Notes: a model not told the origin generated them from the letters alone. A stretch of DNA of 14,403 bases from Rhodobacteraceae bacterium UBA1957 (GCA_002336405.1 DDEJ01000093.1:1-14403); one strand, 5' to 3'. Shown: positions 6,628 through 14,403, counted from the stretch's first letter. Program-made: numbers and translations.

Positions 6628-7692
6628 TTATAAATGTGCATTTTTCTGCGGCAAAAGCAGCGAGGAATCGCCATAGGAAAAAAACCGGTAATCATTTGCG
6701 ATAGCATGCGCGTAAATATCTTTGATCCGTGATCGGCCCATAAAAGCCGACACCAACATCATCAGGGTCGATTTAGGCAGATGGAAGTTTGTCATCAGAC
6801 CATCACATACGTGAAACGTAAATCCCGGATAGATGAAGATATCCGTGCCCCCCTCCCAGGCCTTGATCGAACCCGCCCGCGCCGCGGTCTCGATCAACCG
6901 CAGGGCTGTGGTACCCACAGGGATTATACGCCCTCCAGCCGCCTTCGTCGCCGCAATTTCGGTCGCCGCAGCCGCGCTTACCCTACCCCATTCTGAATGC
7001 ATCTTATGCTGCAATATGTCGTCAACCTTGACAGGCAAGAACGTCCCGGCCCCCACATGGAGCGTCACAAAACTTACGCGCACCCCGATGCCTTGCAGCT
7101 TTGCTAATAGCGCTGCATCAAAGTGCAGCGAAGCGGTCGGTGCAGCAACCGCGCCAGGCGCCCGCGCAAAAACCGTCTGATAGTCGACCTTATCTTGCGC
7201 ATCAGCCGGTCGTTTGGCGGCGATATAGGGCGGCAACGGCATCAGGCCACAGGCCGCCAAAGCCCCATCAAAGGCAGCGCCCTGCAGATTGAACGACAGC
7301 TCAACCTGGCCATCCCTTCGCGCCTCAAGCCGCGCCGAAAAGTTTTCACTAAAGCGAATCTCTTCGCCATCGCGGATTTTTTTCAATGGTTTGAGCAGCG
7401 CAGCCCATCTGCCAGTGACAGTGGGGCTCAGCAAGGTCACCTCCATCGCGGCCCGCGTTAGCCCATCTGCGCCCTGCCGGTGACGCCACCCCTGCAAGCG
7501 TGCGGGAATTACCTTGGTATCATTCAACACCAGCCGGTCCCCGCAACGCAACCATTTTGGCAAATCGGTGCAGTATGCGTCCTCTATTTGTCCGGCTTGG
7601 GCTACCAAAAGCCGAGAGGCGCTGCGCGGCACCGCCGGACGCGTTGCGATCAACCGCTCCGGCAATTCAAAGTCAAAGTCGGTTAATTTCAT
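6628..7692 (-). CDS. queA: tRNA preQ1(34) S-adenosylmethionine ribosyltransferase-isomerase
   Basis: Transfers and isomerises the ribosyl group of S-adenosylmethionine onto 7-aminomethyl-7-deazaguanine at wobble position 34 of tRNA (Asn, Asp, His, Tyr), making epoxyqueuosine. The 354 residues are family-length. They show the N-terminal [17 protein letters not shown] (3-19), [13 protein letters not shown] (54-66), [10 protein letters not shown] (182-191), [11 protein letters not shown] (211-221), HKMHSEW (229-235), the [10 protein letters not shown] block and the C-terminal [16 protein letters not shown]. The third motif has Ser where E. coli QueA has Gly (TAGLHF). The ATG at 7692 lies 22 bp after the AsmA-like gene's stop with only a weak ribosome site, so it is probably expressed from the upstream transcript. 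No other queuosine gene is in the window; the upstream steps must be encoded elsewhere or preQ1 salvaged. Confidence 0.96.
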   Translation of the reverse strand: MKLTDFDFELPERLIATRPAVPRSASRLLVAQAGQIEDAYCTDLPKWLRCGDRLVLNDTKVIPARLQGWRHRQGADGLTRAAMEVTLLSPTVTGRWAALLKPLKKIRDGEEIRFSENFSARLEARRDGQVELSFNLQGAAFDGALAACGLMPLPPYIAAKRPADAQDKVDYQTVFARAPGAVAAPTASLHFDAALLAKLQGIGVRVSFVTLHVGAGTFLPVKVDDILQHKMHSEWGRVSAAAATEIAATKAAGGRIIPVGTTALRLIETAARAGSIKAWEGGTDIFIYPGFTFHVCDGLMTNFHLPKSTLMMLVSAFMGRSRIKDIYAHAIANDYRFFSYGDSSLLLPQKNAHL

Positions 7693-7714
7693 AGGCTGGC
7701 ACTAGCTCTTTGCA

Positions 7715-10700
7715 TCAGTTTTTCAGCTTCGGCGCCGGACGGCGAAAAATTTCACGAAACATTCCCGGAGTTAAAGCCGACAAGGGGTTTACTAGGATTC
7801 TCGGCTTATCTGACTTTCCTTTGAGGTTGAAGCTAAAACCAATCAACCCCTCACCTTTGCGACCGATAATGCTGGCAATCCCGTTCAGCAGGTAAATCGG
7901 CGACACCACCCCTTGCATATCCATAACGCGCTCAGCAAGGTTGTAATAGCCGTCCAGAGAGACTCCAATCGACGGCCCGATCGCACTGCTTTTGGACAAA
8001 ATAAGCTGCTTTGGGGTCAGGCGGAACGCAGCATCCACCTCAGTGAATAATATTCCTGATTTTCCCAATTTCTCCAACAGCCCTACCACAGAAATGAAAT
8101 TCAAAAGCTCGGCCACAACCGGCGCATCAATAAGGCGGGTATTAGTGACTTTCAGCACCCCATCAAAGGTGCCCGCAGCCCCAACCGGGTTTAAGCTCAA
8201 GGCAAGATCCCCACCGCTGGCTTTACGAAAAAATCCTGCCGCTTCCAACACCCCACCAGCATTTTTAGACCGCAACGAAACCCGGGACCGTCCGTTTTGG
8301 GGCGTAATTTGCCCGCGCACAGATGCGGCGCCGTTTACAAGCCCACTAAACGCTCCCTTAAGACCATTGCCTGCGCCAAACTTGGCTTTAAAATTATGAA
8401 GCGCGATCCCTCGGGTAACCTTTAGGCGCTTGAGCGATACACTGATCGGACCGTTGCGGCCTTTGCCAGCACCGCCTCTCGGCAGTTTGCGCAAATCCAG
8501 CACACCGCCGTTGACGAGAATTTCCGGAGGCTGCGCCACGCCACGACCAATAAGGCTCACCGGCGCATCCAGCCAATTGCCAATTTTAAGGGCTTTGAAA
8601 TCGGCGCGCTCAAATTTTCCCTGTGGCGTCAAACCGAGAGCTGCTGACCCCTGCAGACCCGGCGCCTGAAATTGTATTTCACTCAGAGCAATCGGTTTGG
8701 ACAGGGTCGCAGAAAATGCAAGGTTACCAGATTTTTCAGCGGCTTTGCGCCACCCTATTTGAGGAATATTCAGTCCAATCCCTGTCAGATCAGACTTGAA
8801 CTGCAGTACGGGCAAAGCGCCTTTGGGCAGTGCAATATTTATATCTGCGCTCCCGGAACCTGTCATCACACCCGGCGGCAAAGATATCGCAAAATTTTCA
8901 AGCAATGTCTGCGACAGCTCGACCGAGGCTGTGACCTTTGCACCGGCTTTGCCAGCCGCGCCAAACGGCATTTGCCAGCGGCCTTCAAATGGCACGGTGT
9001 CAAGCAATCCAGCCCCCGACAAGCGCAACCCTTTGGGATCGAGAAATAAACTTATTTTCTCAGCACTCAGACGATGATCGCGAATTATTGCAGTACTGCT
9101 AAAATCTGTAATTTTGCCCGTGGCTTCAAACAGCACTTGCTTTGGAGGTAATTTCTTTTTGAGAACGAAATTAAACTTTGCCGAGACCTCTGCTTGCCCC
9201 TGCATGGTCTGGGTCCGCAACTTTGACTTTGAAACAAACCGGAACGGCGGCTCATCGAGTATACTCAAAGCGGCGGTCAGACTGCTGTTAGCGATTAAAC
9301 CTACCTCTGCCGGTGCCGGCTTAATGCGGGTATCGGGTATCACGAAGGTGGTGCCTGCAGTATCAATCATACCACCCTGCGCCGCTTTGACCCAGCCCGC
9401 CTCAATGCCCGCAACAAGCCGCGCGTCTGTCAGGGTGACATAGCCGACCGCGTCCTGTAACGGCGGTAGAGTTTTTAAAAACTTTACCCGCGCATCACGG
9501 AACAAAAAACCCAGATGCGTACGCAGATTTTGATTTGGGGCTGATCTGAGGTACAGATTGATATCACTCAAAGCACCATCCAAAATATTTGCAGCGATCC
9601 AGCGGCGCAATTTTGATTTCAGATCTGACGGCCAATAGCGCAAAATGTGCTCTGGCGTGGCAGATCCTGAAGTCAGATTTAACGCCCAGCGCCACCCATC
9701 AGGCTCTGCGGTGGCAGCCCCGTCGACGGCAATTTCTCCCTCGGGCAGCGTGATCAACAGACGCCCCAGATTGACCTTGAGCGGATCAAACATCAACTTG
9801 AAATCCATTGTGACCTGATCAAGAGCAACTTCGGTTGCCAAATTCAAATAGGGCTTGGCCGCAACATCCGACAGCTCGAATTGCCCTAACAAGCCATCTG
9901 GCAACCCCTGACCCTCACCCAGCAAAATCGCCTGTCCACTGGCTGTCGTTGTAACCAAATCGCTCTGCAGTGAAATCGTATCAAACGTCAGCCGGCGGCT
10001 CGCAGGATCAAAAGAAAAATAACTGCTTGCGCTGTCAAAAGGGATCGGCTGGGTATTTGCATTCGGCTGCAGCACACCCGCACCAATCTGTAAAGAGGCA
10101 TTCAGCGGCTGCAAGACACCTTCGGTGTTAAAACCTGTGCGCACCGCCCCTGAAATTGGAGCCTCTAGCACACCCAACCAAGACAATGCCGGACTTTGAA
10201 GCGCCAGATCGGCAGCCACCATATCATCAAAACTGACCCCTAAATCGATGGCGCTTGATCCAATGATACTGGTGGCATTTACCGCGATTCGCGACGCGTA
10301 AGTCCGCGTGCCCAAAACGGTAAAATCAGCCCCCAACTGCAAGGTGTCGCCCACGCGTTGCAACTGTAGGCGTCCCCCATCGACATTCCAATTGCGGGCC
10401 ACACGATTATCTTCATAGCGCATGGTCAAATTGGTCAGTAAAAATTCATCAAATTCGGCCAGTGCCGGACGCTGCAGCGCGCTGTCAACAGCAGCCAAAA
10501 GAGAGGTCAGTGTCCGGGTCTTCGGTGTCCGGGTCTTCCGTGTGCGGTCCATTGCCACGTTAAAATGACCCTCAGCATCTCGGCGCAAGGTCACAAACGC
10601 CCCGGACATCCGCACCGCCTTGAGGCTAATCCTGCCGCTCAACAGAGCCTCGGGCGACAAGCTCACCCCAACATCGGGGAAACTCAACAAATGGCTCTGA

Positions 10701-11005
10701 TCGGTATCGCGCAATTCAACATCTTGCAACGCTATGCTAGGATGCCACTGTTCGCCAATGACCAGCATCACCGACCGGAAACGAATATCGAGATTTGGAT
10801 AGGCCTCGGCAATACGGTTTTCAACCCGCTCCTGCAGCCAGACAGGCATCGACAGACTGCGCCCCGGCAATTGGCTCAAACCCACCGCGACCGCGCCAAA
10901 GCAAAGTACCACGAAAGCCAGTAACCACCGCAACGGACGCCACTTTCTAACGACAGTCGTTTCCGCCGGTTCGGGTTTGGGTGTTTGTATTTGTTCGGGT
11001 GCCAC
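7715..11005 (-). CDS. Large DUF3971 / AsmA-like (YhdP-type) envelope protein
   Basis: 1096 residues from a GTG at 11005. A short basic cytoplasmic stretch leads into one membrane helix (about 26-44, from RPLRWLLAFV), and nearly all the rest is periplasmic repetitive beta structure rich in Ala, Gly and Leu. The C-terminal part (VSPIYLLNGI, GEGLIGFSFNLKG, VNPLSALTPGMFREIF) is typical of the AsmA-like C-terminal domain of Rhodobacterales, and the middle resembles DUF3971. AsmA/YhdP/TamB-family proteins form long lipid-carrying grooves linking inner and outer membranes; a role in phospholipid transport is inferred from the family. The GTG was chosen because AAGG (11012-11015) lies 6 nt upstream. 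Reading on to 11164 would run through the divergent intergenic region into bcp. It is followed closely by queA. Confidence 0.88.
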   Translation of the reverse strand: MAPEQIQTPKPEPAETTVVRKWRPLRWLLAFVVLCFGAVAVGLSQLPGRSLSMPVWLQERVENRIAEAYPNLDIRFRSVMLVIGEQWHPSIALQDVELRDTDQSHLLSFPDVGVSLSPEALLSGRISLKAVRMSGAFVTLRRDAEGHFNVAMDRTRKTRTPKTRTLTSLLAAVDSALQRPALAEFDEFLLTNLTMRYEDNRVARNWNVDGGRLQLQRVGDTLQLGADFTVLGTRTYASRIAVNATSIIGSSAIDLGVSFDDMVAADLALQSPALSWLGVLEAPISGAVRTGFNTEGVLQPLNASLQIGAGVLQPNANTQPIPFDSASSYFSFDPASRRLTFDTISLQSDLVTTTASGQAILLGEGQGLPDGLLGQFELSDVAAKPYLNLATEVALDQVTMDFKLMFDPLKVNLGRLLITLPEGEIAVDGAATAEPDGWRWALNLTSGSATPEHILRYWPSDLKSKLRRWIAANILDGALSDINLYLRSAPNQNLRTHLGFLFRDARVKFLKTLPPLQDAVGYVTLTDARLVAGIEAGWVKAAQGGMIDTAGTTFVIPDTRIKPAPAEVGLIANSSLTAALSILDEPPFRFVSKSKLRTQTMQGQAEVSAKFNFVLKKKLPPKQVLFEATGKITDFSSTAIIRDHRLSAEKISLFLDPKGLRLSGAGLLDTVPFEGRWQMPFGAAGKAGAKVTASVELSQTLLENFAISLPPGVMTGSGSADINIALPKGALPVLQFKSDLTGIGLNIPQIGWRKAAEKSGNLAFSATLSKPIALSEIQFQAPGLQGSAALGLTPQGKFERADFKALKIGNWLDAPVSLIGRGVAQPPEILVNGGVLDLRKLPRGGAGKGRNGPISVSLKRLKVTRGIALHNFKAKFGAGNGLKGAFSGLVNGAASVRGQITPQNGRSRVSLRSKNAGGVLEAAGFFRKASGGDLALSLNPVGAAGTFDGVLKVTNTRLIDAPVVAELLNFISVVGLLEKLGKSGILFTEVDAAFRLTPKQLILSKSSAIGPSIGVSLDGYYNLAERVMDMQGVVSPIYLLNGIASIIGRKGEGLIGFSFNLKGKSDKPRILVNPLSALTPGMFREIFRRPAPKLKN
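10510..10539 (-). repeat. 15-bp tandem duplication inside the AsmA-like gene
   Basis: Two consecutive 15-bp units, GTGTCCGGGTCTTCG (10510-10524) and GTGTCCGGGTCTTCC (10525-10539), differ at the last base, and a degenerate third copy begins at 10540. On the coding strand they encode the five-residue repeat in RTRKTRTPKTRTL. The period is a multiple of three, so copy-number change would keep the frame. Confidence 0.8.
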
Positions 11006-11090
11006 GCTGGACCTTGTTATTGGGTTTATCCTAAGTTGATATTGCAATAGTACACCGCTGATGCAATCCAAATGATCGAAAGGCACACCA
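11006..11090. promoter_or_regulatory. Divergent control region between the AsmA-like gene and bcp
   Basis: This 85-bp region must hold start signals for two opposite genes. On the + side TTGATA (11036-11041) is a good -35, but the expected -10 (TGATGC at 11059-11064) is poor; TTGTTA (11014-11019) with TGATAT (11037-11042) is an equally weak alternative. On the - side TTGCAT (about 11065-11060) with CAATAT or AATATC after 16-17 bp is possible. An ATTGCAAT palindrome sits at 11041-11048. The bcp ribosome site AAAGG (11079-11083) is clear. No single promoter can be chosen. Confidence 0.35.
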
Positions 11091-11552
11091 ATGAGCGATC
11101 TACCCAAAGCTGCTCCCACCGTTGCCCTGCCTCGAGATGGCGGCACCGTACTTGATATTTCCAACCTGCGACCCGATTGGGTGGTGCTGTTTTTCTATCC
11201 CCGTGACGACACCTCAGGCTGCACAAAGCAGGCTCTGGCCTTTACCGCCCTGCAAGCCGATTTTGCCGCTCTTAACACGCAGGTTATTGGCATTTCGAAA
11301 GACAGCGTCACCAGTCACGACAAATTTGTTACAAAATATCAACTGACCATCCCCTTGTTATCGGATGAAAGTGGTACCGTCAGCGAAGCGTTTGGCGTTT
11401 GGAAAGAAAAATCCATGTACGGCAAAACCTACATGGGCATAGAGCGGTCAACCTTTTTGATCAATGCGGACGGTCAGATCGTCAGCGAGTGGCGCAAGGT
11501 CAAAGTACCCGGCCATGTCGAAGCCGTGCTGCAGGCTTTGAAAGACTTATGA
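11091..11552 (+). CDS. bcp: BCP/PrxQ-type peroxiredoxin, single cysteine
   Basis: Thiol peroxidase that reduces hydrogen peroxide and organic hydroperoxides; cytosolic, monomeric or dimeric. The 153 residues have the thioredoxin-like peroxiredoxin fold with the active-site stretch FYPRDDTSGCTKQALAF (35-51), peroxidatic Cys44, Thr41 and the supporting Arg119 in GIERSTFLI. The length is normal. Cys44 is the only cysteine: the resolving cysteine that many BCPs carry five residues later (CTKEAC) is Leu49 here, and no cysteine occupies the alternative helix-3 position. The protein should therefore act as a 1-Cys enzyme needing an external thiol. The ATG at 11091 has AAAGG 7 nt upstream. Its stop overlaps the start of the next gene by four bases, so the two are translationally coupled. 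It is divergent from the AsmA-like gene. Confidence 0.94.
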   Translation: MSDLPKAAPTVALPRDGGTVLDISNLRPDWVVLFFYPRDDTSGCTKQALAFTALQADFAALNTQVIGISKDSVTSHDKFVTKYQLTIPLLSDESGTVSEAFGVWKEKSMYGKTYMGIERSTFLINADGQIVSEWRKVKVPGHVEAVLQALKDL

Positions 11553-12400
11553 TGCAGATTACCCTGACACAGATGGCTGTGAACGTCTTGAACACCAAAG
11601 ACGGACGCGAAAAGACCGCGCTGTCGAGGCGGTATGCGCAAAACTGGCGCGCCGCCCGCGCCGGCGGCACAACGATTACCGTCGGCACAGCCAGCCCACC
11701 ACAACATCCCGCCCGGCCCGACAAGCCTGACCTGCTCAGCCCGCGCGAGGTTCCCAAGCGCAAACCCGGCACGCTGGCCGGTCAGATTGCCCTGCTACAC
11801 GCCGTGGCGCATATTGAACTGAACGCTGTTGATCTCCATTGGGATATTATTGCACGCTTTTGCCATATCGACATGCCCATTGGGTTTTATGACGATTGGG
11901 TGCAAGCGTCAGATGACGAGTCAAAACACTTCAACCTGATGTCCGATTGTCTCGAAGCATTAGGCAGCCATTATGGCGCACTGCCGGCACACGCCGGAAT
12001 GTGGCGTGCTGCAGACGACACTGTTGACGACTTTCTGGGGCGGCTGGCCGTCGTTCCGATGGTCTTAGAGGCCCGCGGCCTAGACGTAACACCGGGCATG
12101 ATAGAGGTGTTCCGAAAGGCCGGTCTTACCCAAGCGGTCGACGCACTAGAAATGATCTATGCCGAAGAAGTCAGCCATGTCGCCTATGGATCAAAATGGT
12201 TTAATTTTCTTTGTGGACGGGAGAATCAAGACCCAAAACCGGTATTTCACGCGCTTGTTAAACAGTATTTCCACGGCGCGCTAAGACCTCCCTTTAACGA
12301 GGAAAAACGAGCTGACGCCGGTTTGCCGCCCGACTTTTACTGGCCATTAGCCGCAGATAATCGGGCAGTATCTAGAAATAACGATCCTAAAAAGAATTAA
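11549..12400 (+). CDS. DUF455 ferritin-like protein
   Basis: 283 residues of the DUF455 (ferritin-like, COG2833-type) family. After a basic, proline-rich N-terminal part (about 25-72) comes a four-helix core with repeated Glu/His motifs suited to a di-iron site: AVAHIELNAVDLHWD (85-99, His88 and Glu90), DDESKHF (122-128, Glu124 and His127), LEARGLD (173-179, Glu174) and AEEVSHVAYG (205-214, Glu206 or Glu207 and His210). The reaction is unknown; relatives are carboxylate-bridged di-iron oxygenases such as MiaE, but that assignment is only by fold. Two adjacent ATGs (11549 and 11552) are possible; the first overlaps the bcp stop as ATGA. Coupling to a peroxiredoxin suggests a job in peroxide or iron handling. 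The tail after residue 268 is polar and probably disordered. Confidence 0.9.
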   Translation: MMQITLTQMAVNVLNTKDGREKTALSRRYAQNWRAARAGGTTITVGTASPPQHPARPDKPDLLSPREVPKRKPGTLAGQIALLHAVAHIELNAVDLHWDIIARFCHIDMPIGFYDDWVQASDDESKHFNLMSDCLEALGSHYGALPAHAGMWRAADDTVDDFLGRLAVVPMVLEARGLDVTPGMIEVFRKAGLTQAVDALEMIYAEEVSHVAYGSKWFNFLCGRENQDPKPVFHALVKQYFHGALRPPFNEEKRADAGLPPDFYWPLAADNRAVSRNNDPKKN

Positions 12401-12422
12401 CATGTCGGCCTTCTTGTTATAG

Positions 12423-12473
12423 TTGTGAGTCACAAAGAATCGGCTTGATTGTCTGCGCAACTTTCGGCTAGCG
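12423..12473 (+). promoter_or_regulatory. Candidate promoter with upstream palindrome for the M23-bactofilin pair
   Basis: A -35 TTGATT (12445-12450), a 17-bp spacer and CTAGCG (12468-12473) make a plausible alphaproteobacterial promoter, with a start near 12480 and a leader of about 77 nt to the TTG start. Just upstream lies the perfect palindrome TTGTGA-G-TCACAA (12423-12435), centred near -51, a position used by activators. Its TGTGA/TCACA arms resemble CRP/FNR-family half-sites but the 1-bp centre is far shorter than the 6-bp CRP spacing, so the cognate regulator is unknown. Confidence 0.45.
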
Positions 12474-12556
12474 TCCATGCGGTTGTCACTGGTCAATCGC
12501 ACGTGGCAGAAAAAAGGCAGCGCAGATGCAGTTGCGAAACAGAGACGGAGTTCAGC

Positions 12557-13873
12557 TTGCACAGTAAGGTTCTCGCAAAATTACTCGACGTGAGCGAGCA
12601 CTATTTCCCCGAGCGCCGGGTGTTTTTCAGCACCCAAAAAGGCATGAGGTATCTGCATGTAAGAACGAGCACTCAAATACTGGCGTGTCTTGGTGCAGCA
12701 ACATTTGTGATCTGGACTGTTATCAGCACTGCTCTGGTTTGTGTCGACCTGCTCGGCGCAAATGACTTTAGACAACAGGCCAAACAAGATGCTGAATTTT
12801 ACCATCAGGAACTTTCCACTTTAAAGGCAGACCGCGATGCCAAAACGGCCCAAGCCAACGGCGCTCAAGATACCTTTGGTCGGGTGGTAGACTATGCAGA
12901 TCAAGTGCAAGCTCAGCTTTTGGAAACAGAACTGCAACGGCAAGAAATGCTTAGCGCTTTAAGAGTGTTGCAGGAAAAGCTGGCAGCTGCGGCACCGCCT
13001 ATCACACCCTCTGCCGACGCAGCAACTGAGCAGAAAACAATCGAGGACAAAGGCGTCGCTGATTTGACGCCCGCGCCCGGAATACAAAGCAAAGCCGCCG
13101 TTGAACGTTTGGTTGCGATTTTAGAACAAACCACCGCGGAACGCGATCAGGTCCTCGCGCAGACCCAAGACATAATCAGCCACACCGACGAACTGAAACT
13201 TGAGCTGCAGCTCACAGAAGAAAAAAACCAGCGTATCTTTCGCCAGCTCGAAGACGCTCTGACTATTTCGGTGCAACCCCTAGACAAAATGTTTCGCACT
13301 GTCGGACTGAACACAGAGACATTGCTGGAGTATGTCCGGCAAGGATATTCAGGTTTGGGTGGCCAGTTCATGCCACCCACAGTATCCACCCGTGGTGAAC
13401 CGCTGGATGCAAATACGCTGATGATGCAGCGACTGTTGCAACAAATGGACGAATTAAACCAATACCGCATCGCAGCACAAAAAGCCCCATTTGCTATACC
13501 GGTGATTTCCAATTACCGCTATACATCTGGCTTTGGAAAACGGTGGGGCCGGCCCCACAACGGGGTTGATTTCGCAGCACCTAAAGGCACATCCATCCAT
13601 ACGACAGCCGATGGCACGGTCAGTTTTGCAGGCTGGGAGGGGGGCTATGGCTGGCTAATAAAAATTCGCCATGCCTTTGGAATTGAAACCCGATATGCAC
13701 ATTTATCAAAAATCCGCGTCAAGAAAGGCCAAAGGGTCTCGCGTGGCGACCGGATAGGTGATATGGGTAGTAGTGGAAACTCCACTGGAACGCATCTTCA
13801 CTATGAGGTGCGCGAGGGTGGAAAGGCCGTAAACCCGATGAGATATATCAAGGCAGCAAAAGATGTTTTCTAA
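12557..13873 (+). CDS. Membrane-anchored M23 (LytM) peptidoglycan peptidase
   Basis: 438 residues from a TTG start. A short cytoplasmic stretch with HYFPERRVFF (15-24) precedes one membrane helix (41-65), coiled-coil regions (about 68-146 and 176-234) and a C-terminal peptidase domain (about 315-432). All metal and catalytic residues are present: His334 and Asp338 in HNGVD, His382 in YAHLS, His413 and His415 in HLHYEV. It should cut peptide cross-links of peptidoglycan in the periplasm, so it belongs to cell-wall shaping. I chose TTG 12557 because GGAG (12547-12550) lies 6 nt upstream and the protein then begins like other Rhodobacterales homologues. An upstream TTG at 12449 would add 36 residues of unlike composition and fall inside the predicted promoter. 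The gene overlaps bactofilin by 11 bp. Confidence 0.92.
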   Translation: MHSKVLAKLLDVSEHYFPERRVFFSTQKGMRYLHVRTSTQILACLGAATFVIWTVISTALVCVDLLGANDFRQQAKQDAEFYHQELSTLKADRDAKTAQANGAQDTFGRVVDYADQVQAQLLETELQRQEMLSALRVLQEKLAAAAPPITPSADAATEQKTIEDKGVADLTPAPGIQSKAAVERLVAILEQTTAERDQVLAQTQDIISHTDELKLELQLTEEKNQRIFRQLEDALTISVQPLDKMFRTVGLNTETLLEYVRQGYSGLGGQFMPPTVSTRGEPLDANTLMMQRLLQQMDELNQYRIAAQKAPFAIPVISNYRYTSGFGKRWGRPHNGVDFAAPKGTSIHTTADGTVSFAGWEGGYGWLIKIRHAFGIETRYAHLSKIRVKKGQRVSRGDRIGDMGSSGNSTGTHLHYEVREGGKAVNPMRYIKAAKDVF

Positions 13874-14348
13874 AAGTAAAATCAACGAACCAACCCAATC
13901 TGATGATGGCGCGGCTGCCGCTGCAGGCGCAGTCCCCAACAAAACGGCGTCGTCGCAATCACAAGACTTCAAGCCATCTGCGCCAAAGGCAAAACCCCCA
14001 GCCTCTATCTTGTCCTCGGACTTACATATCACTGGAAACATTAAGACAACCGGTGATATACAGGTGGAGGGAACCGTCGAGGGCGATATAAGAGCGCATC
14101 TTTTGACGATCGGAGAAACCGCCACTATTAAGGGTGAGCTTACAGCCGATGATGTTATCGTAAATGGCCGTATTGTCGGTCGTGTGCGCGGCATAAAAGT
14201 GCGGTTAACAGCCTCTGCGCGGGTCGAAGGCGATATCATTCACAAGACAATTGCCATCGAATCCGGAGCACATTTTGAAGGATCTGTGCAGCGACAAGAC
14301 GACCCTTTAACTGGCAAAACCAAAATTCCAGCCGCAAAACCACAGTAG
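13863..14348 (+). CDS. Bactofilin family protein
   Basis: 161 residues. An Ala/Pro/Gln-rich flexible N-terminal part (about 1-47) precedes the bactofilin beta-helix domain (48-142) with its regular hydrophobic-Gly repeats (ITGNIKTTGDIQVEGTVEG, 56-74; VNGRIVGRVRG, 100-110; ASARVEGDIIHKT, 117-129), then a short polar tail. Bactofilins polymerise without nucleotide into membrane-associated filaments that position cell-wall enzymes. No transmembrane helix is present. The ATG at 13863 lies inside the end of the M23 gene, an 11-bp overlap that makes coupled translation likely. Pairing of bactofilins with M23 peptidases is established elsewhere (for example CcmA and Csd1 in Helicobacter pylori), which supports a shared role in localised peptidoglycan cutting and cell shape. 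Confidence 0.95.
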   Translation: MFSKSKINEPTQSDDGAAAAAGAVPNKTASSQSQDFKPSAPKAKPPASILSSDLHITGNIKTTGDIQVEGTVEGDIRAHLLTIGETATIKGELTADDVIVNGRIVGRVRGIKVRLTASARVEGDIIHKTIAIESGAHFEGSVQRQDDPLTGKTKIPAAKPQ

Positions 14349-14403
14349 ATTGTGGTATTAAAAGACCCGTGGCGCCGCGAAACCCATTATAATATGAGCT
14401 GTT
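14349..14403. other. Start of the intergenic region after bactofilin
   Basis: Only 55 bp are visible. A perfect -10 hexamer TATAAT is at 14388-14393 but the -35 position holds ACCCGT (14365-14370), so a promoter for the next gene is possible but unsupported. No terminator is recognisable before the window ends. Confidence 0.3.

Overview
The window looks like chromosomal DNA of an alphaproteobacterium, most likely a marine Rhodobacterales (Roseobacter-group) species of moderate GC. This rests on recognisable protein families and gene order (fumC followed by a DUF4169 protein and a ribbon-helix-helix protein; DUF3971/AsmA-like protein divergent from bcp; M23 peptidase overlapping bactofilin). 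It is inferred from memory of these families and no database search was run. There are 13 protein genes. I found no rRNA, tRNA, CRISPR array, insertion sequence or phage gene. Coding density is high and the gene content is core rather than accessory.

Layout. 1-430: an intrinsic terminator of an upstream + strand transcript, then about 370 bp without a recognisable gene. 431-2252 (+): fumC, a 58-residue DUF4169 protein and a ribbon-helix-helix protein, linked by 1-base and 4-base stop/start overlaps. 2453-3061 (+): a MobA/MocA-like nucleotidyltransferase, convergent with the next block. 3131-11005 (-): in transcription order a very large DUF3971/AsmA-like envelope protein, queA, a YcaD-like MFS transporter, a DUF924 protein and lpdA. 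AsmA-like/queA are probably co-transcribed (22 bp gap), whereas DUF924 and lpdA have promoter-like sequences with palindromes of their own. 11091-14348 (+): a BCP-type peroxiredoxin translationally coupled to a DUF455 ferritin-like protein, then a membrane-anchored M23 (LytM) peptidase overlapping a bactofilin gene.

Functional themes: central carbon metabolism (fumarase, E3 dihydrolipoyl dehydrogenase), tRNA queuosine modification (QueA), peroxide/iron chemistry (single-cysteine BCP plus di-iron-type DUF455), and envelope construction (AsmA-like lipid-transport-type protein, M23 peptidase, bactofilin scaffold). The most useful small-scale signals are a perfect 11-bp inverted repeat sitting on a good -35/-10 promoter in front of lpdA, a TTG start with an ideal Shine-Dalgarno for the M23 peptidase plus a promoter and palindrome upstream of it, a BCP protein with only one cysteine, and the coupled fumC-DUF4169-RHH unit. 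I did not find a clearly novel defence or mobile system.
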